From Flavobacterium sp. (GTDB taxonomy: Bacteria; Bacteroidota; Bacteroidia; Flavobacteriales; Flavobacteriaceae): a stretch of 64,000 bases of DNA. Below, one piece after another: positions 20,626 through 29,649 of this stretch. Made by a program: the position numbers and the translations under genes. Under the pieces are notes generated by a model. The model did not search any database, was not told the DNA's origin, and saw only the letters and a list, made by a program, of their open reading frames with translations. The stretch lies in assembly GCA_015234525.1 (NCBI GenBank), contig JADGMX010000041.1, positions 248,001 to 312,000 of the forward strand. Direction: 5' to 3'. Every line of letters starts with the position of its first letter. Within the stretch, counting starts at the first letter, position 1.

Positions 20626-20668
20626 AAAAAAATCCCCAATTTTCTTAGAAGATGTTGGGGATTTTTTT
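20626..20668. terminator. Bidirectional terminator hairpin
   Basis: AAAAAAATCCCCAA / TTGGGGATTTTTTT. Confidence 0.8.
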
Positions 20669-20715
20669 GTTTTCACTTTTTGTTTTGGGCAAGCTCCACG
20701 CAAATGGCTGAAAAC

Positions 20716-20752
20716 AAAAAATCCCCTCTGCGTGGGCAGAGAGGATTTTTTT
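20716..20752 (-). terminator. Terminator hairpin abutting the tRNA-Pro 3' end
   Basis: AAAAAATCCCCTCTGC / GCAGAGAGGATTTTTTT; 1 nt from tRNA end. Confidence 0.75.
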
Positions 20753-20753
20753 G

Positions 20754-20828
20754 TCGGGGTGGCAGGATTCGAACCTGCGACCTCCTGGTCCCAAACCAGG
20801 CGCGATGACCGGGCTACGCTACACCCCG
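20754..20828 (-). tRNA. tRNA-Pro (anticodon TGG)
   Basis: Reverse complement CGGGGTGTAGCGTAGCCCGGTCATCGCGCCTGGTTTGGGACCAGGAGGTCGCAGGTTCGAATCCTGCCACCCCGA folds as a cloverleaf; anticodon loop TTTGGGA. Confidence 0.97.
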
Positions 20829-20950
20829 AAAAGTGGATGCAAATATATAACTATATTTTATTCCAGCAAATCAATCTCAACAAATTACTCGCTTTATTTC
20901 GGAATAGCTAAAAGTGATGCATTTGCGACTAAAATTTTTATTTAAAAACT

Positions 20951-20958
20951 TACCTTTG
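20951..20958 (+). promoter_or_regulatory. -7 box TACCTTTG upstream of trxB
   Basis: Matches TAnnTTTG; about 20 nt upstream of ATG. Confidence 0.6.
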
Positions 20959-20978
20959 CCCCACAAAAATAGACTCAA

Positions 20979-21929
20979 ATGCAAGCTGAAATACAAGAAA
21001 AAATAAAGTGTTTGATCATCGGATCAGGTCCCGCAGGCTACACTGCAGCAATCTACGCAGCAAGAGCCGACCTGAAACCAGTGGTTTATACCGGGATGGA
21101 ACCTGGTGGTCAGTTAACAACCACAACCGAAGTTGACAATTTTCCGGGCTACCCCGAAGGCATCGACGGTCCAACAATGATGATGCAGCTTCAACAACAA
21201 GCGGAGCGTTTTGGTACCGAAGTGCGAATCGGAATGGCAACCGCAGTTGAACTATCCAATCAGCAAGGTGGCTGGCATAAGATTACAATCGATAACAGTA
21301 AAACCGTTTTGGCTCAAACTGTGATCATTTCAACCGGAGCAACAGCAAAGTACCTCGGACTTCCGAGCGAACAACGCTTGCGCGGTGGAGGAGTATCAGC
21401 TTGTGCAGTTTGCGACGGTTTCTTCTATAAAGGTCAGGATGTAGCGATTGTTGGAGCAGGTGATACCGCCGCTGAAGAAGCGACTTATCTGTCAAATCTC
21501 TGTAAAAGTGTCACAATGCTTGTTCGAAAAGAATCGATGAGAGCCTCTAAAGCGATGCAACACCGGGTAAATAACACACCAAATATTACCGTTCTTTACA
21601 ATACTGAAGTCGACGAGGTTCTTGGCGAGCAGGTTGTTGAAGGTTTGCGAATGGTAAATAATCAAACCGGAGAAAAATCAGAGATTGAGATCACCGGACT
21701 TTTTATCGCCATCGGCCATAAGCCAAATACCGAAATTTTTGATGGTCAAATTGAAATGGACGAAACAGGATATCTAATCACTCACGGAAAATCAACCAAG
21801 ACCAACAAGCCTGGAGTTTTTGCTTGCGGCGATGTTCAGGATCACGAATACCGTCAGGCAATTACCGCTGCCGGAACCGGATGCATGGCAGCGCTTGATG
21901 CTGAGCGTTACCTTGCTACTCTCGAATAA
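20979..21929 (+). CDS. trxB: Thioredoxin-disulfide reductase
   Basis: CLIIGSGPAGYTAAIYAARADL, GGGVSACAVCDGFFYKG, VFACGDVQDHEYRQAITAAGTGCMAALDAE. Confidence 0.95.
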   Translation: MQAEIQEKIKCLIIGSGPAGYTAAIYAARADLKPVVYTGMEPGGQLTTTTEVDNFPGYPEGIDGPTMMMQLQQQAERFGTEVRIGMATAVELSNQQGGWHKITIDNSKTVLAQTVIISTGATAKYLGLPSEQRLRGGGVSACAVCDGFFYKGQDVAIVGAGDTAAEEATYLSNLCKSVTMLVRKESMRASKAMQHRVNNTPNITVLYNTEVDEVLGEQVVEGLRMVNNQTGEKSEIEITGLFIAIGHKPNTEIFDGQIEMDETGYLITHGKSTKTNKPGVFACGDVQDHEYRQAITAAGTGCMAALDAERYLATLE

Positions 21930-21947
21930 TCAATTATATCTTTTATT

Positions 21948-21977
21948 AAAAAACCGGCCCCTAAAGCCGGTTTTTTA
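21948..21977. terminator. Terminator between trxB and convergent DUF2807 gene
   Basis: AAAAAACCGGCCCCTAAAGCCGGTTTTTTA. Confidence 0.8.
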
Positions 21978-22817
21978 TTTTTTGGTCATTTTCTTTCTCA
22001 AGGTCGCCGCATCGTCAAACTTCCGCATGATGATTTTTGGCGATCCGTACAATTCGATTTCAGAAGTTCCCGAGGCTTCGACGATTATGTTTGTCATTGC
22101 AGTAATGCTTGCATTGGCGTTGCCTTCAGTAACAATATCAACATCCTTCGCCGTTAAGTTCTTACCGGTAAAATTGGTGCCGTTGTCGAGCCGCAGGGTT
22201 AATGAATTTACATCGCCTTCAATGTTGGCAAGCGATTTTTGATACATGTCGAATTTCAGCTTTTGCGAAGTGATCAACGCTTTCAACTGCGAATTCTTAC
22301 TGAGTTCAATAATCACATTTCCCGATACAATGTTCAACTCCGATTTCGCTTTGTCGTTGCTCATCAACGTGAACGCTTTTCCGCGGATATTTCCAAAAAA
22401 CTTACTTGAGCCAAAATTTTTCACGGTAAAATTATCAAGCATCACATCGCTTAAAGCCGTGACATACGAATCATCTTTAACAACAAGCATTTTAAAATTC
22501 GAGGTGTAGGTGATTTTGACGCTGACTTTCTTCGCACCGAAAAAATCTTTAGTTAATGATAATCTGAGTCCTCCGCCTTTTTCCTCGACCTTAATAATGT
22601 CATGCAAATTATCGTCGGCCTCGATTTCGAATCCCACATTATCACCTTTTTGCAGAAACACCTCGATGTTATCCTCGATCTCCAGGTTTTCAAATGTGGC
22701 TATGTCCCTTTGTGCTGTTGTGACAACCCGCGAGCCCTTGATCTTTTCCTTCTTCTGACCAAGTGCGATCGAACTGATACAAAGTACGCAAAACAAGACT
22801 AGGATTTTTTTCATCAT
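21975..22817 (-). CDS. Head GIN / DUF2807-type auto-adhesin-like protein
   Basis: Signal peptide MMKKILVLFCVLCISSIALG; FENLEIEDNIEVFLQKGDNVGFEIEADDNLHDIIKVEEKGGGLRLSL. Confidence 0.75.
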   Translation of the reverse strand: MMKKILVLFCVLCISSIALGQKKEKIKGSRVVTTAQRDIATFENLEIEDNIEVFLQKGDNVGFEIEADDNLHDIIKVEEKGGGLRLSLTKDFFGAKKVSVKITYTSNFKMLVVKDDSYVTALSDVMLDNFTVKNFGSSKFFGNIRGKAFTLMSNDKAKSELNIVSGNVIIELSKNSQLKALITSQKLKFDMYQKSLANIEGDVNSLTLRLDNGTNFTGKNLTAKDVDIVTEGNANASITAMTNIIVEASGTSEIELYGSPKIIMRKFDDAATLRKKMTKK

Positions 22818-22887
22818 GTTAGTCGTTTGGTCGCAAATATAGAAATAAGCAGATAACATTGATCGGATTTAATCGGCTAAAAAGAAA

Positions 22888-22913
22888 AAATCCCATTCAA
22901 TTGAACGGGATTC
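22888..22913. terminator. Terminator-like hairpin ATCCCATTCAATTGAACGGGAT
   Basis: Inverted repeat with flanking A/T tracts between two DUF2807 genes. Confidence 0.6.
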
Positions 22914-22919
22914 TTGATT

Positions 22920-23666
22920 TTACATTGAGACGCTACCACCGGAACTCTCAGAGCGATTAACCGATTTGGGTTCCCCTGAATATCGTATCGAACTTCCGCT
23001 CGACGCGCTGGCATCCAAACTCAGCAACGCTTTGACTCTGGTCGAACTTCCGCTGGAAGATTGAGATTCGACGTTGTTTGCCACTAAGTCGCTTGCGTCG
23101 TTACTGCTTCCGCTTGATGATGAGGTCTCAAGTGTTAACGCTTTCCCTCGCAATTTTATCGAGCTTCCGCTTGAGGATTCTGCAATCAATTCGTTGGCTT
23201 CCGCATCAACAGTAAGCTTACTTCCCGAGGAACTGCGAACCATCAACCTTTCTGATATGATTGTATTTCCGCTTCTAACCCGACTTCCACTAGAAGATTC
23301 AATCGAAGAAATAGTCGGCATTTTCACCGTTACCGTTGCTTTTTTGAATCTGAGTAAACTCACCCGGCTTGTCCGAATAATCAAAACGCCGTTTTCAACT
23401 TTGGTCACAATGGCATCCTGAATATTATCATCGGCTTCGACCACAATTGAGGTTTGGGGATCTTGAATCACAACGACGTCTAATCCCGAACTGACATCAA
23501 TGCCTGTAAAAGCTTGTGAAACCTCTCTGTTCAGTGACACAACATTACCGCTTCCGGTAAGCGTTTCGCCGAGAAAATGATCGCGACCCGAATTGCACGA
23601 TGTGAAGATGGTGACAACAACCGCTACAACGATCAGTCTGGTTAATGAAATACTAAATCGTATCAT
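22920..23666 (-). CDS. Head GIN / DUF2807 putative lipoprotein with periodic SSSGS repeats
   Basis: VVTIFTSCNSG lipobox-like; FTGIDVSSGLDVVVIQDPQTSIVVEADDNIQD; about 7 SSSGSS-type turns. Confidence 0.85.
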   Translation of the reverse strand: MIRFSISLTRLIVVAVVVTIFTSCNSGRDHFLGETLTGSGNVVSLNREVSQAFTGIDVSSGLDVVVIQDPQTSIVVEADDNIQDAIVTKVENGVLIIRTSRVSLLRFKKATVTVKMPTISSIESSSGSRVRSGNTIISERLMVRSSSGSKLTVDAEANELIAESSSGSSIKLRGKALTLETSSSSGSSNDASDLVANNVESQSSSGSSTRVKALLSLDASASSGSSIRYSGEPKSVNRSESSGGSVSM

Positions 23667-23667
23667 A

Positions 23668-25356
23668 TTACTTGGTTTTAATTACAATCCCGTTTGCGTC
23701 AAGAGTAAGACCTTTACTTATCGTACGTAGCGAATCGTTTTGTTCAACTCGCACGCCATTTTCATTAATGGTGATCTTTGTTGCTGAATCGCCATGATCG
23801 TTTTCATCCGCCGGACAATCAAGGCACATCACGCGATTTTGTTCAACTTTGTAAATATAGTCGCCTGAAAAATGCAAATTGAAAAAATCATCATCAGATT
23901 CATCGAAATTTTGCAAACTGCTCTCGGGCTTGAAAACCATTCCGTTTGGAAGATAAAGGTAAATATTAACGGATTGGTCGCGGAATTTATTCGCAAGATC
24001 GGTTAAATAATAATTGTCCAGAATTAGCTGGTTTCCTTCAATCGAGTAGTTATACAAAATTTTATTTGCGCGTTCCTTTGCATCAATTAACGACGGCCCG
24101 TTGGCTACTTTCTCAATTTGAATGTAAGCTTTGGCATCAGCTGATCTTCTAATATGGAAATCAACATCAGTCATATATATAATGTCCTTTCCCGTTTCAT
24201 CTTTCGCAAATAAATAGTCAGGATCATCATCGATGCCGTTTGCATAAAACTCGTTGTATCTGAATTTTACAGAAAGTGTGTCCGTCGGTTGCAAGGCCAA
24301 TTCCCTTTTAGAGGTCACTTTTCCATCAAAAGCCATTTCGGTAGCTTGCTTGATTCCGATGATAATAAACCCAATCACCGACAAAATCCAAAGCGCCAAT
24401 AACGTATATTTTGCAACGCTGCCAATCGATCGCATGTTGCTAATCAATAATTTAAAACCCAGCAGCATCAAGGCGAATAACGGAATTCCAAACGCTCCAA
24501 AACCGAGAAGACTAATCAACCAAAGCGGCTGGTCGGTGTAATTCATCGCGGCAAGAAACTGGCTTCCCGGCAAGTTTACAATCGTAGTTGATCCAAAGGT
24601 GAACAAACCGATAATCATGCTTGCCAACGCCACCGATGTAAAAACAATGATCAGTGCACCAAGAATCTTGACGAAAACGTTTAAAATTGTCAGTACAAAT
24701 CCGCCAACGTTTCGCGCCACTCGATCGGCATCAACGCGAGCACCCTTAAAATCCGAGTTTTTAAATTTTTCCGACATCGCGTCAAATTCCTCACGAACCT
24801 TTCTTTCGATGTTCGAAATCGTCACCGGTTCGCCGGTCATTTCAAGTTTTTCACTGGTAGTTATCGCAGCCGGAACCACGATCCACAAAATGATATATGC
24901 CACAATTCCCGATCCGAAACCAAAAATCACAACAGCTAAAAACAAGATTTTGAACCACGCGGCATCGATTCCGAAGTAATGGCCAAGACCAGTTGCAACA
25001 CCACCGATCATTCCCTTATCAGTATCGCGATACAATTTGCGGGTGCTGCGTTTTTCTTCGAAACTCGGCGCACTTTCAACAGTTGGCTCGTCTTCAAGTC
25101 GGTAATCTTCAGGTTGACCCATGATTGCAATGATCTCGTCGAGTTCGCGCAAATTGATCACTTGGTTGTCGCTGGTGTGTTTCTCGCTGATGAGTTCCGC
25201 AATCCGCATCTCGATATCGCGAATAATCTCATCCTGTCCATTTGAATTCGACAACGATCTTTTGATGGCATCAAAGTAGCGTGTCAGCTTCTGGAACGCA
25301 TCTTCGTCGATGTGGAAGAACATTCCGCCTAGATTTATATTTACTGTCTTGTTCAT
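23668..25356 (-). CDS. PspC domain-containing membrane protein
   Basis: RKLYRDTDKGMIGGVATGLGHYFGIDAAWFKILFLAVVIFGFGSGIVAYIILWIVVP plus extra TM segments and a C-terminal domain. Confidence 0.88.
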   Translation of the reverse strand: MNKTVNINLGGMFFHIDEDAFQKLTRYFDAIKRSLSNSNGQDEIIRDIEMRIAELISEKHTSDNQVINLRELDEIIAIMGQPEDYRLEDEPTVESAPSFEEKRSTRKLYRDTDKGMIGGVATGLGHYFGIDAAWFKILFLAVVIFGFGSGIVAYIILWIVVPAAITTSEKLEMTGEPVTISNIERKVREEFDAMSEKFKNSDFKGARVDADRVARNVGGFVLTILNVFVKILGALIIVFTSVALASMIIGLFTFGSTTIVNLPGSQFLAAMNYTDQPLWLISLLGFGAFGIPLFALMLLGFKLLISNMRSIGSVAKYTLLALWILSVIGFIIIGIKQATEMAFDGKVTSKRELALQPTDTLSVKFRYNEFYANGIDDDPDYLFAKDETGKDIIYMTDVDFHIRRSADAKAYIQIEKVANGPSLIDAKERANKILYNYSIEGNQLILDNYYLTDLANKFRDQSVNIYLYLPNGMVFKPESSLQNFDESDDDFFNLHFSGDYIYKVEQNRVMCLDCPADENDHGDSATKITINENGVRVEQNDSLRTISKGLTLDANGIVIKTK

Positions 25357-25358
25357 GA

Positions 25359-25691
25359 CTATCGGTTTTTAGTTGTTATTATGTTCACAGCGTCGGAAAG
25401 TTCGGTCCAGGTGCCGCTGAGTTCGTCGAGAAATGTTTGTCCGATTTCAGTCAGCCCGTAGTATTTTCGCGGCGGGCCGGAAGTCGATTCTTCCCATCGG
25501 TAATTTAGTAATCCGTCATTTTTTAGTCTCGTCAGTAAGGGGTAAACCGTTCCCTCTACTACAAGGAGCTTTGCGCTTTTTAGCGTTTCAAGTATTTCCG
25601 AAGTGTACGCATCTTTTTCTTTTAAGACCGATAAGATGCAGAACTCCAATACTCCTTTACGCATCTGGGCTTTTGTGTTCTCAATATTCAT
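25359..25691 (-). CDS. PadR family transcriptional regulator
   Basis: RKGVLEFCILSVLKEKDAYTSEILETLKSAKLLVVEGTVYPLLTRLKNDGLLNYRWEESTSGPPRKYYGLTEIGQ. Confidence 0.93.
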   Translation of the reverse strand: MNIENTKAQMRKGVLEFCILSVLKEKDAYTSEILETLKSAKLLVVEGTVYPLLTRLKNDGLLNYRWEESTSGPPRKYYGLTEIGQTFLDELSGTWTELSDAVNIITTKNR

Positions 25692-25724
25692 GGTTCCATC
25701 ATTTTTAAATTAGTAGACATCGAG

Positions 25725-26474
25725 TCAATTTTGGGCAATTACTGTATTTGGCTGTGATTTGCTGGCAACCGCACGGTCATTCATATCAAGTTTCAACGGC
25801 GTTCCCTTATAAACCACTTTGGCATGATCGTCTAGTTTTAGTGATAAATTCTCACCTGAGTAAACCTGAAGTTCAGCGCGATCTTTAGCCGTGATCCCAA
25901 GTGTTTTTGCAATAAAGTTCTTGGCATTTACAAACGAATGTCCCTCACCATATAAATTGGCAAAAACGGCATTTCCTGACAAATTGACTTTAGCATCAGC
26001 GGCAAATCTTGCGTTTAGAGTGCGACTCTGGACTCGCACGTTGCAAATCGATCCGGATAAGGCCGTGAGTGAAATATTTGACGCAGCGATCGTAGCTGAA
26101 ATTTTCGCGTCGGAGCCAACTTCAACCGTAACATTCCGGGCAAATAGCGGTTTCTCGAAAACTATCGAAGCGCCTGATTTCGCCTTGATTTTCGATATGT
26201 TCTGTCCGCTGACAAGCACTTTTACTTTTTGAGTACGTTCACCATTTCGAGCGTAAATCCGTAAGTCGCTTCCTCTTAATTCGGTAACAATGCCTTCCTG
26301 AAGCTCGGAAGGTGCCACAACTCGCAGTTCGTTTTTGTCGCTTTCCGTAAAGACGACTTCAATGTGATTTGCGGCCTCGATCGAGGTAAAATTCCCGATT
26401 TTTCGTTGCTCAAATTCTTGTGCGTTCGCAAAAAATGTGGCTAGGGCAGCGGCGGCGATTAAAATTGTTTTCAT
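25725..26474 (-). CDS. Head GIN / DUF2807 domain protein (third paralog)
   Basis: Signal peptide; IGNFTSIEAANHIEVVFTESDKNELRVVAPSELQEGIVTELRGSDLRIYA. Confidence 0.8.
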   Translation of the reverse strand: MKTILIAAAALATFFANAQEFEQRKIGNFTSIEAANHIEVVFTESDKNELRVVAPSELQEGIVTELRGSDLRIYARNGERTQKVKVLVSGQNISKIKAKSGASIVFEKPLFARNVTVEVGSDAKISATIAASNISLTALSGSICNVRVQSRTLNARFAADAKVNLSGNAVFANLYGEGHSFVNAKNFIAKTLGITAKDRAELQVYSGENLSLKLDDHAKVVYKGTPLKLDMNDRAVASKSQPNTVIAQN

Positions 26475-26530
26475 AATGTTCGTTTTTTGATTGATGATTG
26501 ATGATTAACTGATTCCTGTTGATTATTTTG

Positions 26531-26607
26531 GCAGACATTTCCTGCTGTTCGCTGTATCTTTTATAAACCAAAATGTTTATAAAAGGATGCCGCTTCCATC
26601 AGGGCTG
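26531..26607 (+). repeat. Dispersed structured intergenic element, class I copy (e)
   Basis: TTTCCTGCTGTTCGCTGTATCTTTTATAAAC...GTTTATAAAAGGATGCCGCTTCCATCAGGGCT. Confidence 0.83.
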
Positions 26608-26741
26608 CAACGTACTCATAGTATTAGCTTAGACAAATATATGGCTAAAGACCGGTATCTTGTTTTACATAGTAGTAAATATTAACTTAATTTTAACAGA
26701 TTAGAATCAGTTGGATAATAGGTATATTTGGAAAAAAAAGG

Positions 26742-27215
26742 ATGCAAGCCACACCATCATTAATGAATCTCTTTCTTCTACGGAAGTTGCCGGCAGCATA
26801 TTTTTGCGGGGTACGCGTCAAACTCATCGACGAAAATTCCTGCGTCACATCCGTAAAACACCGTTGGATCAATCAAAATCCGTTTCGCTCGATGTACTTT
26901 GCCGTTCAAGCTATGGCGGCTGAACTCAGTACCGGAGCGTTGGTATTTGATGAAGTCGCAAGATCAAAAGCGAAAATCTCAATAATCATTACCGCCAATA
27001 AATCTGAATACCATAAAAAAGCAACCGGTCGGATAACTTTTAGTTGCCGCGATAGGCTGTTGATCCGTCAAGCAATTCGAGATGCGATCGACCATAATCA
27101 ACCGCAACAAATATGGCTTAAAAGCACCGCCGTAAATCAGCAAAACGAATTGGTTTCGGAATCGCATTTTCAGTGGTCAATAAAGCTTAAATCGCCTCCG
27201 TTAAACCTGCCTTAA
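26742..27215 (+). CDS. DUF4442 domain-containing (hotdog/thioesterase-like) protein
   Basis: YFCGVRVKLIDENSCVTSVKHRWINQNPFRSMYFAVQAMAAELSTGAL; start may be 26763. Confidence 0.72.
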   Translation: MQATPSLMNLFLLRKLPAAYFCGVRVKLIDENSCVTSVKHRWINQNPFRSMYFAVQAMAAELSTGALVFDEVARSKAKISIIITANKSEYHKKATGRITFSCRDRLLIRQAIRDAIDHNQPQQIWLKSTAVNQQNELVSESHFQWSIKLKSPPLNLP

Positions 27216-27283
27216 TTAACATTTTATTGCTTCACCGCGGGCGTAACTTTACCATCTGACAGCAAAAAAGCTGCTTCCAAACT

Positions 27284-28204
27284 ATGAGAATATTGATTAC
27301 GGGCGCTACCGGGCTTGTGGGCAGCGAAATAGTTTCGATCTTAAAACAAACCAACACGGAAATACATTTTTTGTCTACTTCTAAAGACAAACTCTCCGGC
27401 GATAATCGCATCAAAGGTTTTTATTGGGATCCGCAAGGCGGGATTATGGACGAAAACGCATTAATAGGTGTTGACGCCATTATCCATTTGGCGGGCGCTT
27501 CGATAGATCACCGCTGGACAGAAGCCTATAAGCAAGAGATTATTGAAAGCCGGGTTTTTTCAACCAATCTATTGTACACCACTTTAAAACACAACCCACA
27601 TCAGGTAACGCAGATTGTTGCCGCATCGGCCATCGGAATCTACCCCGACAGCCTTTCAAAAGTTTACACCGAAGCTTCACAATCGCGCGCAGAAGATTTT
27701 CTGGGCCACGTCGTAGTAAAGTGGGAAAACGGTCTGGATAAATTCAGCCGGATTGGCATCAAAGTCTGTAAACTCAGAACCGGTTTGGTGCTGTCGGATA
27801 AAGGCGGCGCGCTGCCACAAATGGCAAAACCGGTAAAACTCGGACTTGGAGCGGCTTTTGGTTCGGGGAAACAAATTCAGTCATGGATTCACATCAGCGA
27901 TTTGGCGCGAATGTACCTTTTTGCACTCACCAATCAGTTGGAAGGAGTTTATAATGCGGTGGCGCCAAACCCGGTATCAAATCAGGATCTTACTAGGTCC
28001 ATCGCCAATGTGCTTTCAAAAAACATCATTCTTCCAAATGTCCCTAAATTCGCCATGAAAATTGCATTAGGCGAAATGCATCAACTTCTGTTTACCGGGC
28101 AATTTGTCAGTTCCGATAAAATCTCAGAAACAGGATTTAATTTTCAATTCAGCGATATCAACGACGCACTTCGCGATTTACTCCAACAAAAAAGCCTCGC
28201 GTAA
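27284..28204 (+). CDS. TIGR01777-type epimerase-like protein
   Basis: MRILITGATGLVGSEIV, VDAIIHLAGASIDHRWTEAYKQEIIESRV, SAIGIYPDS, SWIHISDLARMYLFAL. Confidence 0.9.
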   Translation: MRILITGATGLVGSEIVSILKQTNTEIHFLSTSKDKLSGDNRIKGFYWDPQGGIMDENALIGVDAIIHLAGASIDHRWTEAYKQEIIESRVFSTNLLYTTLKHNPHQVTQIVAASAIGIYPDSLSKVYTEASQSRAEDFLGHVVVKWENGLDKFSRIGIKVCKLRTGLVLSDKGGALPQMAKPVKLGLGAAFGSGKQIQSWIHISDLARMYLFALTNQLEGVYNAVAPNPVSNQDLTRSIANVLSKNIILPNVPKFAMKIALGEMHQLLFTGQFVSSDKISETGFNFQFSDINDALRDLLQQKSLA

Positions 28205-28236
28205 AACGAAGCTTTAAAGTAAAGGTGAATTAATAA

Positions 28237-28902
28237 TTATTTAGAAGCCTTGATTGTAACTTTTAAATCAATATTGTCGTTGATAAATTTATCTCCCAAA
28301 TTATCGTAAACCGATTTCGAACCGTAGTTTACATTCCACAACGTTCGGTCGATTGCAAACTCATCACTTACAATAGTTAACTGATCTCCCTGAATGGTTA
28401 CTGATGCCGGAATTTTTATATTCTTAGTAGTTTCTTTGATCGTCAAATTGCCTTCAATCAGCGTTTTGCCATCGGCTTTATTAACACGGGTAATTTCAAA
28501 ACGACCTACCGGAAATTTACCGGTATTAAAGAAATGATCGGCGTCAGCACCCTGATTTGCGCCTTTTAAATGCGCTTCCAGATCTTCTTTTCCGTCACCC
28601 GATTTTAAATCCAGTACCGTAATGGTGCTCATGTCGATCGTGAAATTTCCACTTTCCGGAACATCGCCGTTCATGAACAAATTTCCACCCGAAAGTTTGA
28701 TGGTTCCATTGTGTTTACCAGTCGGTTTAGAACCTGTCCATTCGATTACAGATGCCGCCGTGTCTACCATATAGCTAACTGCCTCGTCAGAAGCTGCGCC
28801 GGCTTCAACAGCATTATCGGCATTCAGATTTTTGTCGTTCTTGCACGATGTGGCAAATGCGAATGATAGAACGCTCGCGACCAATAGTAAATTTCTTTTC
28901 AT
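28237..28902 (-). CDS. YceI family protein (putative lipoprotein)
   Basis: MKRNLLLVASVLSFAFATSCKND; VDTAASVIEWTGSKPTGKHNGTIKLSGGNL, KFPVGRFEITRV, GNLTIKETTKNIKIPASV. Confidence 0.85.
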   Translation of the reverse strand: MKRNLLLVASVLSFAFATSCKNDKNLNADNAVEAGAASDEAVSYMVDTAASVIEWTGSKPTGKHNGTIKLSGGNLFMNGDVPESGNFTIDMSTITVLDLKSGDGKEDLEAHLKGANQGADADHFFNTGKFPVGRFEITRVNKADGKTLIEGNLTIKETTKNIKIPASVTIQGDQLTIVSDEFAIDRTLWNVNYGSKSVYDNLGDKFINDNIDLKVTIKASK

Positions 28903-29051
28903 CAGATAATTGTAAAAAGCAAACATAACAAACCACATCAATAACTTTCTTAAAATTTTATTAAAGTCGGACGGAATGGTATTTTCGCGATCCCGATGTG
29001 ACAATTTGGCACAGAACACGAAATGGCAACAAGTTTGCTAAAAGCCGCGAG

Positions 29052-29627
29052 ATGAAGTTTAAAATATTTAAAAATAAAGCCGGAATGACTACTGAAAACA
29101 CTGAAAACCAACAGGAACTTGATGACGCTACAATCGAAGCAAATGCCAATGCAGAGCAACTTGTAGTAGAAGAAATATCTGTTGAAGATAAATTGGCAGC
29201 CGATCTTGAGAAAGAAAAAGATAAATTCCTGCGTTTGTTTGCCGAATTCGAGAATTATAAACGACGAACCGCAAAAGAACGTATCGAGCTTTTTAAAACT
29301 GCCAACCAAGAAGTTTTATTAGCCATTTTGCCAGTCGTGGACGATTTTGATCGCGCTTTGGCAGAAATTCGAAAGTCTGATGACGACGCGCTTGTTAAAG
29401 GTGTTGAATTGATTTTCGAAAAGTTGAAAAACACACTAAATTCTAAAGGCCTTGAAGAAGTTGAAGTGAGAACAGGTGATGCTTTCAACGCCGACTTCGC
29501 TGAAGCAATTACGCAAATCCCGGCGCCATCGCCTGAACTTAAAGGTAAAGTGGTCGATGTACTTGAAAAGGGTTACAAACTCGGAGACAAGATCATTCGA
29601 TACCCGAAAGTGGTTATCGGCGAATAA
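29052..29627 (+). CDS. grpE: Nucleotide exchange factor GrpE
   Basis: KDKFLRLFAEFENYKRRTAKER, ILPVVDDFDRAL, VVDVLEKGYKLGDKIIRYPKVVIGE. Confidence 0.94.
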   Translation: MKFKIFKNKAGMTTENTENQQELDDATIEANANAEQLVVEEISVEDKLAADLEKEKDKFLRLFAEFENYKRRTAKERIELFKTANQEVLLAILPVVDDFDRALAEIRKSDDDALVKGVELIFEKLKNTLNSKGLEEVEVRTGDAFNADFAEAITQIPAPSPELKGKVVDVLEKGYKLGDKIIRYPKVVIGE

Positions 29628-29649
29628 CCAGGCTTAATCTAAACAGAAA

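Noticed and set aside
20596-20945. Overlapping + strand ORFs including MSGWQDSNLRPPGPKPGAMTGLRYTPKSGC
   Set aside because: Antisense translation of tRNA-Pro and its terminators; GWQDSNLRPPGPKPGA is a recognisable spurious tRNA-derived peptide.
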